A DNA stretch of 64,000 bases from Prostheceraeus crozeri (lineage: Eukaryota; Platyhelminthes; Polycladida; Euryleptidae), in NCBI GenBank assembly GCA_907163375.1, contig CAJQUW010007770.1:1-64000 (forward strand). The letters run 5' to 3'. Shown piece after piece: positions 10,943 through 22,113 of the stretch. The position numbers and the translations under genes were made by a program. The notes below the pieces were generated by a model. It did not search any database. It had not been told where the DNA came from and worked only from the letters and a program-made list of their open reading frames with translations. Position 1 is the stretch's first letter. Each line of letters starts with the position of its first letter.

Positions 10943-12674
10943 TATGATTATGGTTGGCAAAACTCCGAAGTCTATTTTTGCTTCGGAGGAAATAAAAAAT
11001 CAAATACTTCGCGAAGCTTATCGAAGTTCATTATTTTTGGATGAATACGAAAGAATTCACTATGTCAAAAATAGCCTCTGGCTTTCTCAAGAATAAAAAA
11101 ACAAAATTTCTAATATACCAAGCTTCCGTATTCCTTCAACAGGGTATTCAATAGAATGCACAGATGTTTTACAGCCGTAAATCAATATTCAAAGTTATTA
11201 CTTAGATATTTCAAACAGCTCATCAACTACAGACAAAGATAAAAAACATGCATGAACTATGAAATGAAGATACAAAGCTATGGTAAGACACTTAATTGAA
11301 GGCCGACCAGCGGCTAACAAACAACTATATATATATAGTAAACACTGTGTATCAATTTGTGGAATACAAGAAAGCATAATTCACAAAAAATATTAGAAAA
11401 GTATTAAAAGCTTATATAAAAGGAAATACAAAAATGAATTTATCTCAAAAAAGGTAATAATATGTCTCGCCGCAGCACGAAAGAATTCCCCCAGAGTGTG
11501 ATCAGGAACTGTTGAAGGTTTTCGTCGATTATTCTGGATGACATGTACCCTAGAAACAGTCAATATTGGGCATAATTTTTCGAATATACAGTTGGCCACA
11601 AAACATAGCCGCGTATATTTTCTAAATATTTTCTTTCTTGAATTTAGAGATATTTCCTGTTCGAGTACAGTCACGAAACCTTGACTGCCTTGGGCAATGC
11701 CCTGAAGTTGTTTCAGGCTTCAATTCTCAAAAAAATGTTTCTTGGAATTGGCGGGTCCAAATATAGTGAAAACATATACATTGTTTTAATGGGCTGCCGT
11801 CGCTAAACGTGTTTACACTAAAAATGATTTTATTGTGAACAAAGGAAATTTCCGGCTTCATCATACTGTAACATGTAAAAGTCATTCTGATGCGATGACG
11901 AGCTAAAGACTACAGTTAATTTTTTGAGTTCAACGTTTTTTGAGCATTGTAAATTCTGTAAATTCTGATGCGAATTAGAATATTTAAGTTAGCATTTTCA
12001 GACCTTCAACAGTTATCATAGTTAATGTACAGAATATGTTCAGATTATATGACCGATGCGAAGATTGAGATTATCGACAATACGATATTGATGTTATTCA
12101 ACAATAAAATTGGCACTAGAAAACATATGCATTAGCGTTTCAACCCCGGGAAACCTTAATGACCCATGAAAATGGTAATGTTTACGAGCAAAAAAATATT
12201 CAAATTGTGATGATATTTCCGAGTTATTCGCTATGACCTTTTACAAAAGATTAATTAGTTAATATATTTTCAGAGAATTTTGAATGAACTTTTAATTTAT
12301 TCCATTTAAATAGTTTCGATTATAGCGTGCATCAATTATTGGTTCATTTTCCGCACAGCCTTCAAAGTAAGTTGAGTTTTTCTACGTTGGATACCATTAT
12401 TTTAAACTAAAATCATTATGTGTATGGGCAATGTTCCTAAGTATGCGTCAAGTAAGACATCAATTCAGCAAATACTCACCTTAGGAGAGGGAGAGGTTGG
12501 GCACCTGTGACCCATTGGGTTGCGGTGGTAGAAAGGAACACTTCTTGTTATATCAGGAAAATAATACTTTTCATTTATCAACTGATCCGTAATTTAGTTC
12601 TGTATATCTCCTGATGAAAAAATTGTAACTATACATACTATTCATAAAATGTTTCGAATCAAAATTCATCCCAG

Positions 12675-13631
12675 ATTCGGCAGTATTTACTAAAGAAACC
12701 AAGGAAGTGGGGCTTCAAGATCTGGGCAAGATGCACACCTGATGGAATTTTGCAAGATTTCATTGTTTATCAAGGAAAAGAGGAAAGGAAGAAAACCGGA
12801 AATCTGGGTATTTTGGATCAGACCGTTCTCGAGTCATGCAGTGGAATACCATCCCAGAAAAATCACTGTCTTCGCAGATAATTTGTTCACAACGGAAGCT
12901 TCAGTTCAAGAACTTTTGAAAAAAGGTATTTTCTATGTTGGAACCGTCAGGACCAATAGAATAAAAGAAGCAGATGCCTATCTAAAAACAAAGAAGGAAT
13001 TGTCAACAATTGGACGGGGCTCCTTCGACTGCGCTCATAACGAAACAACAATGTGCATCATCAGATGGTACGACAATCGCTCTGTCACACTGCTGACCAC
13101 ACACTGTAATGTCGAAGAAGGAACGGCAGACCGATATGACAGAAAAAATGAATTAAACATTTCAGTTCCCATGCCATCATGCATTTCAGAATACAATAAA
13201 TTTATGGGTGGCATTGATGAGATGGACAGTTTTACAACTAAAGTCCACATCAGGATTTCAAAGCGGTGGTATATGTACTTGTTTTATCACATGATCAAGT
13301 CCATGGTTGTGAATTCATGGTTGTTGTACCGCATGATTCGTCACTGATCTGCCCAATGCAGAAAACAAAGAAGTTGAAACACTTTTGACAGCTCTTCATT
13401 TTTCACTTGCCTACAAAGACAAGCAAGTACCTACAATTCCTGCAAAACGCATGCGTCTGTCATCCGGAGATGTAGACATGACAAGTTTATCACTTCCCGG
13501 ATTACCAGAATGAACGCAAAAGATGCAAGTATTGCATCAAAAACAAGACATCTGTAGTTTGCCGAAAATGCCAAGCTCATTTGTGTTTCACGAGGGGGCG
13601 AGACTGTTTCTACCATTACCATCATTGCTAA
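12675..13631 (+). pseudogene. piggyBac transposase pseudogene with frameshifts
   Basis: This is a DDE_Tnp_1_7 (piggyBac) transposase relic. In one frame from 12675 it reads KKPRKWGFKIWARCTPDG, the usual block before the catalytic core. A frameshift near 12840 leads to RKITVFADNLFTT (second catalytic Asp), WYDNRSVTLLTTH, and EYNKFMGGIDEMD (third catalytic Asp) with the trailing KRWYMYLFYHM. A second shift at about 13342 gives DLPNAENKEVETLL, and a third near 13507 gives the Cys-rich tail CKYCIKNKTSVVCRKC, then CFYHYHHC and stop at 13629-13631. The order of blocks is complete from core to zinc-binding tail. The N-terminal part is missing, and at least three frameshifts make it non-functional. 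I do not see TTAA-flanked ends. Confidence 0.9.
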
Positions 13632-13879
13632 TAAACAGTTTCCACGGTTAGCTATTACAAATGCAAGTGAATAACTGCTTTATTCTGAAGAGTATCAATG
13701 TTTTGTTTTTTGTAAAAATTTAGGCTTTACATCCAGGATGACCCAATCCCATAGCCATATTATCACATAGATTTATTCAAATTTCAAGATATTATATACA
13801 TGTATTTGTGGTCAGGATGCATATATAAACAATTTCGGAAAGTATCGCTGACTTGCCATTATTTCTTATAGCGGGTTTT

Positions 13880-14060
13880 CCGGGGTTAAAAGTCATCGTC
13901 ATCATCCTGATTCTCCTTCACCGATACCCCATCTTCCTGCATTAATTCTGGTCCCATCCCCACCTCACCACTGAAGCAGAAGTCCACCATCTCAACAAAT
14001 TCCATTGTGTCAGCTCGCTTCATTTTTTCATCATTGGATGAATGTACGCATGATTAACCT
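13880..14060 (-). pseudogene. Possible acidic coding remnant, unidentified
   Basis: The minus strand reads an acidic stretch containing KRADTMEFVEMVDFCFSG and ending ENQDDDDDF followed by a stop near 13888. It has the look of a C-terminal acidic tail of a transposase-like protein, but I cannot assign a family. The frame is broken upstream by stops. It lies just beyond the piggyBac relic on the opposite strand. Confidence 0.25.
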
Positions 14061-14664
14061 CATGCAGTCATCTTCGACTTCCATGAACACGCACACAGAT
14101 GAGATTTCAGATTTAGTAATTGTCTCTACTAGCATATTTGAACTTTGAATCAGAGTGCGATTGCTGGTAGAATATTTTGATTTCCACAATTTATTAAACT
14201 TTCAATTATCACTTTTTGTTTGAAGCCCTATTAATTCAATTACATTCAATTGATACTAATATACGATTTACCTCTCCAGTCAAAAAAAAGGCTTTTTGTA
14301 ATTTTTTGCATGCATGTAGATTGATAAAATGAGATCGCATCCAATGTAATGAGAACAATTTATTTATCAACATGATTATAATGCAGAGACTATAAGGATT
14401 GAATTCAAGTTAAGATCTTTTTACATAGCATACATTGTAGACTTATAGCCTTTATGCTCATAAGTCATAACATAGCTGATATACTTTACATATCTACGCA
14501 TACGTTGAATGTTTGGCCTATGTAGGCATGGTTATAGAAAGATAAGCCTATATTTTCGAATTAAAATTATTCAAAATTATTATCTGTTACTGTAAGTCAC
14601 GTGTTGACTGTAAACTGAGAATTGCGAGTATTGTGAGTTCTCGCAATCAATAAATAACCTATCG

Positions 14665-15138
14665 CACTGTGACATGCCATGCTCAATTACGCGTAATTCA
14701 CGCGTGAACCACATGTAATTGCACATGACCCCAAACATCCGTGCCTATGCGGGACATTGCTACAATATCTGTTATATAAGCTAGTATAGTTGGCAGTCGT
14801 GTTATATATAGACTTTGCGTATTATGTGTCTGCATGTATCAGAGGCTAAACAATGTGATAGGACCTCAATTTCATGCTCAGGGAAGACAGAACATGCTTA
14901 GCGGTTCATCCGTGTTTCAAGCGGCAACGCGGGCACCCGTAGACGACGCGCAAACTATAAACGCTCGCCCGCGCGTATTCGCAAACATTCCCCATGTTTT
15001 AACAGCATCAGATGACATGATTTCTGACTCTTAGTGCAGCGTGTATGTACGCGCGTAGAAGAATAGAATGTCTTTAACCACGGATGTTTGGGGTGTTCCT
15101 TAATTACGCGTGAATTACGCGTGGCATGTCAACTAGTG
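14665..15138 (+). mobile_element. 474-bp CACTA-ended non-autonomous element, copy A
   Basis: The ends are inverted repeats related to CACTAGGTGACATGCCACGC followed by ACGCGT-containing palindromes (TTACGCGTGAATTACGCGTG at the right). In this copy the left end has lost AG (CACTGTGACATGCC). A 2-bp CG flanks both sides (14663-14664 and 15139-15140). The same length and structure recur inverted at 24223-24696. The CACTA terminus suggests the CMC/EnSpm superfamily, but the TIR and short target duplication alone do not prove it. No transposase is encoded; a 66-codon open frame occupies the centre. Confidence 0.85.
14834..15034 (+). CDS. 66-codon frame inside the 474-bp element, copy A
   Basis: The frame starts MYQRLNNVIGPQFHAQ and ends ASDDMISDS. 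It has no recognised domain. A TATA-like GTTATATATA lies at 14801-14810, about 25-30 bases before the ATG, which would put transcription start at or very near the initiation codon. The frame is kept without indel or stop in copy B (24327-24527), but the differences between the two copies that I can translate all change the amino acid. That argues against protein-level constraint. Treat it as an open frame of doubtful coding status. Confidence 0.3.
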   Translation: MYQRLNNVIGPQFHAQGRQNMLSGSSVFQAATRAPVDDAQTINARPRVFANIPHVLTASDDMISDS

Positions 15139-15651
15139 CGGTATAATGAACAGGCTGACAATTATTTTTATTTAGCGCATTGAAATTTTCTAAAAACATA
15201 ATTCCGCCTCCCTATTGTATATTGTTTGTTACAACGTGAAAATTTTGCCCCTTCTGGTCTGTTGCCGCACCCCATCCCCCTTTGAGGGTGCCAGCTACGG
15301 CAAGCGCCTGAAGCACATTGTGAGTTGTGATTGTGACTCAGATTAGATTACTGTGGGAATAAGCTCTTTACCGAATATCTTTACGGACTACCAAATAATA
15401 ACGGTCCTCTGCTGTGTATGCTCTGCACATTATAGAGAGGAATAATCAAATGATGAATTGCTTACTCATCGAATCATAAGTTCCCTGAACGACGACTAAA
15501 ACAATGGCGAACGTTGCAGCAGTCTTATTTCCGCAACCGCACTCATGGTAACCGGGATATGCTTTTGTCTTGATTTGATTGGCTGGTGAAAAAAAATCAG
15601 TTAGCCTACTAATGAACACCTTCCTATCAATGCCTTTTAAACAGTAATTAA

Positions 15652-15787
15652 TTCAGTTGATGCTAAAAACAGCTTTCGTCTCTCCTTGAAATTTATTGTA
15701 GGGGTTGTACATATCTTTTAATTAGCTATTTTAATCTGGTCAATAAATTTCAAGGAGAGATGAAAGCTGTTTTTAGCATCAACTGAA
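15652..15787. mobile_element. 136-bp perfect-type hairpin MITE
   Basis: Two 47-bp arms, 15652-15698 and 15741-15787, are inverted copies (left arm core GATGCTAAAAACAGCTTTCG), with a single C/T difference that I can see. The loop is 42 bp. The near identity of the arms suggests a recent insertion or a structure maintained by gene conversion. No coding capacity. Confidence 0.85.
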
Positions 15788-15956
15788 GTATGAAGAACCT
15801 CCTGTTGGCGGCCATCTTGTATTCCTTAAATTATAAAGTAAAGTATACTTTTCATTAGCAGAACTTCGATATGATATCAGTGCATAAAAAAAACGACATT
15901 GCACTCGAAAAAAATAAACTTCGCGAAATATTTCGTGCCAGCCCTAACTATGATTG

Positions 15957-18238
15957 AAGAAAATGCAAATTGATCATGAAGTAGAAGATGAAAACAGCTA
16001 ATAGGATATTTTTTAATTTGTTTACTTCAAAACATTCAAAGCACACATAGTTCTAATTTGACAACAAAGCTAAATTGTTGGTGTATTGACTGCAGATGGG
16101 TTTTTTTACCGTGAACGGGGACGCCGGCATGTGTTTAGGGCAGGTGTTGCACCGACCTGAAGGAGGTCACCTTCCCTGTGGGAACGAATCTTGCGAAAAA
16201 CTGGCGGATGTCAGCTGCAGAATATCATGCTAAAGTTCAGTCATATTTGCGGCATATTCACTGGCGAAGTTCGCCGGCGACAATTCGCGAATTCGCGCTC
16301 TGTATGCCACCTTTTACTTTTGACTTTCTCTCTTATTTTCTTAAGTAATCCGCCTCTACAGCCGAGGCTCTATTTTCTCCCTCACCTCCTCTCCATCACC
16401 CACATATGGCTAATCTATCTAAGAAATAAGTGCAGACTATCATAATGATAAGTATATAGAGAATCCGCATATATCAATTTTCATAACATCTCTTGACATT
16501 CAATAATTTACAACAATGACAAATATTTGAATAATATAATTTGAATAGTATTTACTGCGACATTTATGGATGATAAATACTTTTTTCAGTTTAAGCCTTC
16601 GTGAATTAAAAAAGATCCCTTTTTATCAGATTAGACTGAGTATACAATATATTTTCATGTGAAGGTAATATACGAACATTACTAATTACCACTAATTAGT
16701 TGCTACAATATCCACGATTTCGCCGGTTGGTCGCCGGTTGGCGAAAAATTAGCTCGCATTAGTAAACAAATATCTACCAACTAATTATAGCAACTTGTTC
16801 GCACCTGTCGTTTTTTAATTTTACACATGTTTTTGGATAAATGATGACCATTTTCACATGCGGAGATAGTTTTTACACGAAAATGAACCTTTAAAAAAAT
16901 TATCCACAAAATCGCTACCTCGCCAGATAATCTGTTGATATTACAAGATGCGTTCCAACAGGGTTAGGACCCCATCCTCCCAAACCCAACTGATGAATAT
17001 TTCACTTGCGTTACAGACATATTGAGGTTTCGCACATAGTTTTTTCACCTGTCAACTTTAAATTGATAACTAGTTTTACATCGACAATAGTTCCATGCTC
17101 ATCGAACAACAAATAATTCTGGTATGAATAAGTGTGAAAATCGAATGAGGAAAAGTTTATTTGTTGTCAATTTTAGCCGTATAACACAATTCCAACAAAT
17201 TAAATTCTGCATAAAACATTCGTCACACCCCTTTACTGCAAGACAAGTTGTAATTCTATTCAAATACGAGTAGTTCTTATTTTACGCAACACGTTTTTTT
17301 ACTTGGAAATGGATTGCATTTATCCAGTAGGCCTCTAAAATGAATGTCGATTGCATCAAGCGTCTTAGCAGCAATTTTAACTACCAAACTTGTTCTAAAA
17401 ATTACAACTCTAATTAATTGTTGCAAATATCGAAATACTATTTCATGAAAAATTTGCAATGGATTGCAGAAAAACAATGCAATTTAAAAATTCGATGCAA
17501 TGCTTTATACTTCTATTCTTTGTTTTGGAACAAAAGAAATCTTTATATTGCTTAGCGTCTATGCAATAGAGCGATCTCTAAAACAATTCAAATCCTTAGC
17601 TCGATGTTTAATCTCAGCACACGAAATGAGCATGATACTCTATCTTTGAATGAAATCAAGGAACTTCTGAAATATGTTCAATACAAAAGCATAACAAAAA
17701 TCCGGCTGTCTTTTGGGAAAAGCGTGAGATTATCTTGAAAGAGATTTCTGCACGCCATTGACCAGCTTCATAACACAAAAAGACTTAAAAGAATATATTT
17801 TCGTTTAGGTTCTGCTATGTTTCCTCAGGCTTGGAGAGACCTTCCATCTCGTGCTCCGCTGTGTGGTATCTAGGGGCTGATACCTTGCTTCATGCAGCCA
17901 CATATGGTTCCTCCCTGATTTTCATTTTGGCTTCTTGGGTTTCTTAATTTTCACCATTTGTCATTTTTAAGTTAGCTTCTCGTCAAGTCCATGACGAACT
18001 ATCATTTTAGTTCTTAGATGGTAAATAAAAATGATTATAAGTCCCTACTCTGTACTGGAGTAGGTTACTCTATGCAGTTAGTATTAATTTATATTCATTC
18101 GTTCATGACTTCTAATTATCTAATTATTTACAGGATTCTCCACTCGGGTAGTTGTTTAACTTTGGTGTCTTCCGTTTCCTGGATCCTTCGAATTTTTTTG
18201 ACCGTGTCGTGTCTTAATTCGTTTATTATGTCAATTGC
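15957..18238. other. Intergenic stretch, possible MITE debris
   Basis: No gene is supported. At 16268-16295 and 16725-16760 there are GC-rich patches (TTCGCCGGCGACAATTCGCG, and CGCCGGTTGG in direct duplicate) in opposite sense that may be degenerate ends of one small element. The remainder is A+T-rich. Confidence 0.35.
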
Positions 18239-18381
18239 GGGCCAGTAACACGAAGCGTTAGTTAATTTCCAGTAGTTAGCTCATTTTACGACTGGTCAAC
18301 GACTCCATAACAATCTTTTAACTCCAGTAACACGAAGGTTTTGATAACGGCTCGTTACACCGTAGTTAAGAGATTAGATCG

Positions 18382-18852
18382 TTGCATGTACAAACACAAA
18401 GAACAATAGATAGCCTTGTCTTGCTGCATCATGAAAACGTCACCTTTGACCAGAAACCAGAAACCGACGCCAGCAACGCCGCTTCCTCTCAAGTAGGGCT
18501 TCATGTGGAGACCGTGGTAGAGCGTGAGACTCCCTCAGTGGATCTCAGCGAAGTCCCTGCAGCAGACGTGGATTCCCCTACAATGGATCTCAAGGACATT
18601 CCTATAATGGACATGGATTCCTCTCCAGTGGAACTGGAAGCTGCTACGTGCTCAAAGGCAGCAAATATGTCTCAAATATTAGCAATTGAGAAGCAAAGGT
18701 TGGCGATAGAGAAAGAACGATTGGAAAAAGAGAGTGAAAGATTGGAGATTGAGAAGAAGAAGTTTATTTTAATGAAGGTAGTGACGGAGCGTCTTCTTGC
18801 AGAAGAAACCGGCAGAGATTCGCTGTTGACTTGGTTGCAGACGCAACTTTGA
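18382..18852 (+). CDS. Harbinger accessory protein, coiled-coil part only
   Basis: The 156-residue frame has an acidic, Asp/Pro-rich first half and then a clear charged coiled coil (IEKQRLAIEKERLEKESE, residues about 103-125) and a short helical tail. In Harbinger elements the second gene encodes a Myb/SANT-like (trihelix) protein that escorts the transposase to the nucleus and ends. The C-terminal coiled coil fits that protein, but no SANT/Myb domain precedes it, and only about 140 bp separate the ATG from the left end. The DNA-binding half therefore appears to be deleted, or lies in an unrecognised exon. It is convergent with the transposase gene, with about 460 bp between the two stops. 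Confidence 0.65.
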   Translation: MHVQTQRTIDSLVLLHHENVTFDQKPETDASNAASSQVGLHVETVVERETPSVDLSEVPAADVDSPTMDLKDIPIMDMDSSPVELEAATCSKAANMSQILAIEKQRLAIEKERLEKESERLEIEKKKFILMKVVTERLLAEETGRDSLLTWLQTQL

Positions 18853-19311
18853 TTTCGTAATTTGAAATAAATTGTTTTCTTTTTGGAAATTAAAGTTTTT
18901 CAAAGAGCTTCAAGTACCATGCATAAGTGTCCTGACAGCAATATTATTCCTAATAATCATGTTTTACTTACAAACCACTATCAATCGGTCTAACCGACAT
19001 TCCCTGTCGCTCTCTTTGGTTTTCCTTCTCATTAATGAGTGGTTTCGACACCTTTATTTGCATACACCAAGACCCCACATGTACATGCAGATGCGCATGC
19101 ACCCATTTTTTCTTTCAGTCTTCATTGTTTAGAGCTTGCAAGCTGTTACCATGGATTTTTGTATTTTTTCACCATTTATTACTAAATTAATTCTGTCAAA
19201 TTAGTTATTTACATGTATATCCATGACAAATGTCAAAGAGATTCAAAAGAAAACCGCTCTCCATGGTCATTTATTTGACAAAAATTGAAACACATTGCAA
19301 AACAAAGGCAT

Positions 19312-20367
19312 TCAGAAAAAGTTTGCAATTAATTCAGATCGTACTTGAATTCCTGTTTCATTCACATCGTTTCCCACTACTTCTACATTTCCTCCATGAT
19401 CGTCAGAGGTGGCTTCCGCTACATTGACATCATCATTCATGAGATCGATGGATTGCTTCCGAGCTACGTTGTGAATAATTGCAGTTGCCACTATGATATT
19501 TTTGCATCGTTCTGGTGAAAACATCATGCATCCTCCAGATTTGTGCAAGCATCTGAAACGAGATTTCCAAACCCCAAATAATCTCTCTACAAGAGACCTT
19601 GTTCTTTTATGCGCCTGATTGTATGCTCGTTCCGCAGCCGTTGCTGGATTCAACAATGGGGTCATCATGAAATGGCGGCAAGGGTAAGCTGAATCTCCCA
19701 GCAACCAACCATCTCCAATTTCCCCACTTTCGAACTGACTGTGTAGGTGGCAATTTGTCCATATGTGAGAGTCATGGGTGCTGCCTGGCCACTGAGCAAC
19801 GATACTTAGAAATCTCAAGCTGTCATCACATATTCCTTGAATATTCAAACAGTGACATCCTTTTCTACAGACAAACAAATGTTCTTCTTCACCACCAGGA
19901 GATTTAATTGGTACGAATGTGCCGTCGATCGCTCCAAGAACATTGGGAAATCCACTGACATTGAAAAATCGCTCTTTCAAAAGTTGCTGCTCCGTGTTTG
20001 TTCTGGGGAAAGATATGTGACTTCGAACCTTACTGCAGAGACAGCGTGAAACAGTGTGCACACATCTTGAAACTGACATTCGACTCAAGCCATGAATATC
20101 AGCAATTTCAGATTGGAAGTCGCCTTTCGCATAATATCTCAATGCCACACAAACTTGTAGGGAGACTGGAAGAGCTCGGGAACGAGATGTAGGGTGTTCC
20201 AAGTCATCATTCAACTGAGAGCAAAGATCAAAAATTGCTGCTCTGTTGAGTCGGTAATTTTGTACAAGCACTTCATCTTCCATGAAATCCAAAGGATTTT
20301 GCCGATCACGAAAAGTTCTCCCCACATTCTGACCCTTCTGAAGTTCATGCAGCACTGCTAAAGCCAT
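19312..20367 (-). CDS. HARBI1-like Harbinger transposase, full length
   Basis: The 351-residue protein is a DDE_Tnp_4 nuclease that would cut and join Harbinger ends in the nucleus. An N-terminal helical region (FLMEDEV-like start to about residue 70) precedes a helix-turn-helix (residues about 70-105, SLQVCVALRYYAKGDFQSEI). The catalytic core follows: D148 in LGAIDGTFVPI, D225 in WLLGDSAYP, and E261 in RSLVERLFG, giving 35 residues between the last two. WPGSTHDSHIW is the typical block between the Asp residues. The length is that of active family members and there is no stop or frameshift. The ATG at 20367 gives a start MALAVLHEL close to the right end. It ends with an acidic tail rich in Asp/Val that many HARBI1 relatives lack. 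Whether it is expressed cannot be judged here. Confidence 0.92.
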   Translation of the reverse strand: MALAVLHELQKGQNVGRTFRDRQNPLDFMEDEVLVQNYRLNRAAIFDLCSQLNDDLEHPTSRSRALPVSLQVCVALRYYAKGDFQSEIADIHGLSRMSVSRCVHTVSRCLCSKVRSHISFPRTNTEQQLLKERFFNVSGFPNVLGAIDGTFVPIKSPGGEEEHLFVCRKGCHCLNIQGICDDSLRFLSIVAQWPGSTHDSHIWTNCHLHSQFESGEIGDGWLLGDSAYPCRHFMMTPLLNPATAAERAYNQAHKRTRSLVERLFGVWKSRFRCLHKSGGCMMFSPERCKNIIVATAIIHNVARKQSIDLMNDDVNVAEATSDDHGGNVEVVGNDVNETGIQVRSELIANFF

Positions 20368-20696
20368 CTTTTAACAATACACTTCCACAATTTCTGGTCT
20401 CAGCTTATATATGTCATGTCTAAAGTGTGATCATCACTGTCAGAATTTCTAGCAACTGTCTAACGACTGATTCCACGGTGTTGATAATTTAGTGTAGAAG
20501 GTAACGATTTTCACAGATAACTACAGCTTTGTGTTACCGGGAGTTAAGTTATCAAATGCATTACGACGGCTTAACGACGATTTCAGCGTAACTACACCTT
20601 CGTGTTACTGCCCCCAGAATGGCAAACTGTAACGACCCACCTCATGCACTGCTATTGATCGCACGAACGCAAAGTTTGGTCAACGGCAATGAGAAT

Positions 20697-21180
20697 AAAA
20701 CTCGAATCAACAGTCAGCACCACAGAATTAGACCGGTCGTCTCTTCTTCCGTTTGACTAGAATGGAAGCATTGGAACATGTAGTGTTATTGAACTGGCAC
20801 AATCTGCTGACTAAATACCATAGCAATCGAACAATGAGCAGCCAGTTCAACATTAAACACGCCAAATTGTGCAAAGTTTCAGTGACTGTTATCAACCGGA
20901 TCACACAGCAAAGAGACACAGACGACGTCAAGTTCTACAGAGAAGTTTGTGAACGTTTTTTCATGCGCCTGCTAACTTTTTTAAAAATGATCGGAGGGCC
21001 CAACATTATCGAGAAAACTTTTGCGCAATGATCTGAATTCTTCGAATTTGAAGGAATCGTGGCGATCGGAGCATTTTGAAGGAATTCAGAGCAATCCGCA
21101 AGCGACACACGACTATTTTTCCTATCTCTGTAATGTATTAAAAATTTCTTTTTGCCCACTTATTAAGTTCCTGTATGTGC
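20697..21180. repeat. Dispersed repeat, copy 1 (partner at 49795-50220)
   Basis: The part 20931-21180 matches 49795-50010 in inverted orientation: shared words include GATCATTGCGCAAAAGTTTTC, AATAAGTGGGCAAAAAG and TTACAGAGATAGGAAAAA read on the appropriate strand. Both copies contain an open frame (20753-21031 here, plus strand) ending in a related peptide, FLKMIGGPNIIEKTFAQ here and FLIMIGRANIMKKTCAQ there. The 5' portions of the frames are not alike. No domain is recognisable. Confidence 0.6.
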
Positions 21181-21375
21181 CATTTGTTTGAATCAGTTTG
21201 CACTTCTAGCAAAGTGATGCGATTAAACAATCTAATTCTGTGGTCAGCACTGATATGAAATTCGTGCAACTGAAGTTTCTTAAGGAGCAATTTCGTAATT
21301 TATGAAGAGGGCACACGTGCAACACCTGCAACACCCTTGCCGGTGTCCCTGACCGTGAATAAAAGTAATTTGCAG

Positions 21376-22105
21376 CAGCGATGCGGAGTCGGAGTCCTAT
21401 CAAATGATAGGACTCTGGCCTATAACTAGACCCGAAATAAAATACAAACAAATTCCTTGTCCTCGTGCATAGCTGTCACTGTCTTGATGTCAACTTTCTC
21501 CGTCAAACAAAAGTACAGAGACAGCAGTGCATGCAAAGCTTGTAATAGTTGAGGGAATGAACCGTGATAGTGAAAAAGGAATGTCTTTTCACTCGGTGAT
21601 TTAAGAGAAGACAAGCCTTCCTAGCCTCGATCACACCTAGGCACCAAAGGACACATCAGAGACAAAAATTAAATACTAGTTTGTTTGGGAACATTACCTC
21701 ATACCCTCACGTTAATCGTTTGTGATGGCTCCTCTAAAACGCTGATTAAAATCGAAAGTGTACTCATATTTTTTGGAGAAGGATGTGGGATTTTCCCGCC
21801 TGGTAGAGACTGGAGAAAAACCGTGGGAAGCACACATCAACAAGATGGGAGGAGTCGAGTCGCATGCATCCCACTTAAAGCGACATTTGATAAAATTTCA
21901 TCGAAAATGATTGATGATTGATACAGCAATGATCACTGAAAATAGGTTCAGGTAAGCCTATAATGATCTATGATGTAGGTTACCAGCTTTTCAAAAACTA
22001 GGCTTTATATACTTGCTACCCGGAGTCGGATTCCTACCAAAAGCCGGAGTCCTATCAACCCCCGGAGTCGGAGTCCTATCAAAATGATAGGACTCCGCAT
22101 CCCTG
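21376..22105. mobile_element. Non-autonomous hAT element, 730 bp, perfect 8-bp duplication
   Basis: Ends: left CAGCGATGCGGAGTCGGAGTC, right on the minus strand CAGGGATGCGGAGTCCTATC. Flanking octamers ATTTGCAG at 21368-21375 and 22106-22113 are identical, which together with the CAGGG terminus identifies the hAT superfamily. Subterminal repeats of GGAGTCGGAGTCCTATCA with palindromic TCAAAATGATAGGA lie at both ends. There is no transposase. A second copy is at 36319-43836, split by later insertions, and agrees with this one in between. Confidence 0.92.
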
Positions 22106-22113
22106 ATTTGCAG

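Larger units (their letters stand above)
10951..15948. mobile_element. Possible 5-kb hAT-type element enclosing other insertions
   Basis: The left end reads TGGTTGGCAAAACTCCGAAG. The right end, read on the minus strand, is GTTAGGGCTGGCACGAAAT, then TTCGCGAAGTTTATTTTT. Both share GG(T/C)TGGCA and a CGAAG-TTTATTTTT stretch. Flanking octamers are TATGATTA (10943-10950) and TATGATTG (15949-15956), agreeing at 7 of 8 bases, as expected for a hAT target duplication. No hAT transposase is visible inside. The span encloses a piggyBac pseudogene, a CACTA-ended element and a hairpin MITE. End similarity is modest, so this is a hypothesis. Confidence 0.4.
18239..20615. mobile_element. PIF/Harbinger transposon, apparently with intact transposase
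   Basis: The ends are inverted: left GGGCCAGTAACACGAAG, right on the minus strand GGGGGCAGTAACACGAAGG. Each end carries a second, subterminal copy of the same word (left near 18325; right, as CCGGTAACACAAAG, about 60 bp in), a likely array of transposase binding sites. Between them two genes face each other: a coiled-coil accessory protein on the plus strand and a HARBI1-type transposase on the minus strand, the usual two-gene layout of the superfamily. I could not recognise the expected 3-bp target duplication. Confidence 0.85.

Noticed and set aside
12840-13630. Intact piggyBac transposase
   Set aside because: Conserved blocks lie in three or four different frames, so it is a pseudogene.
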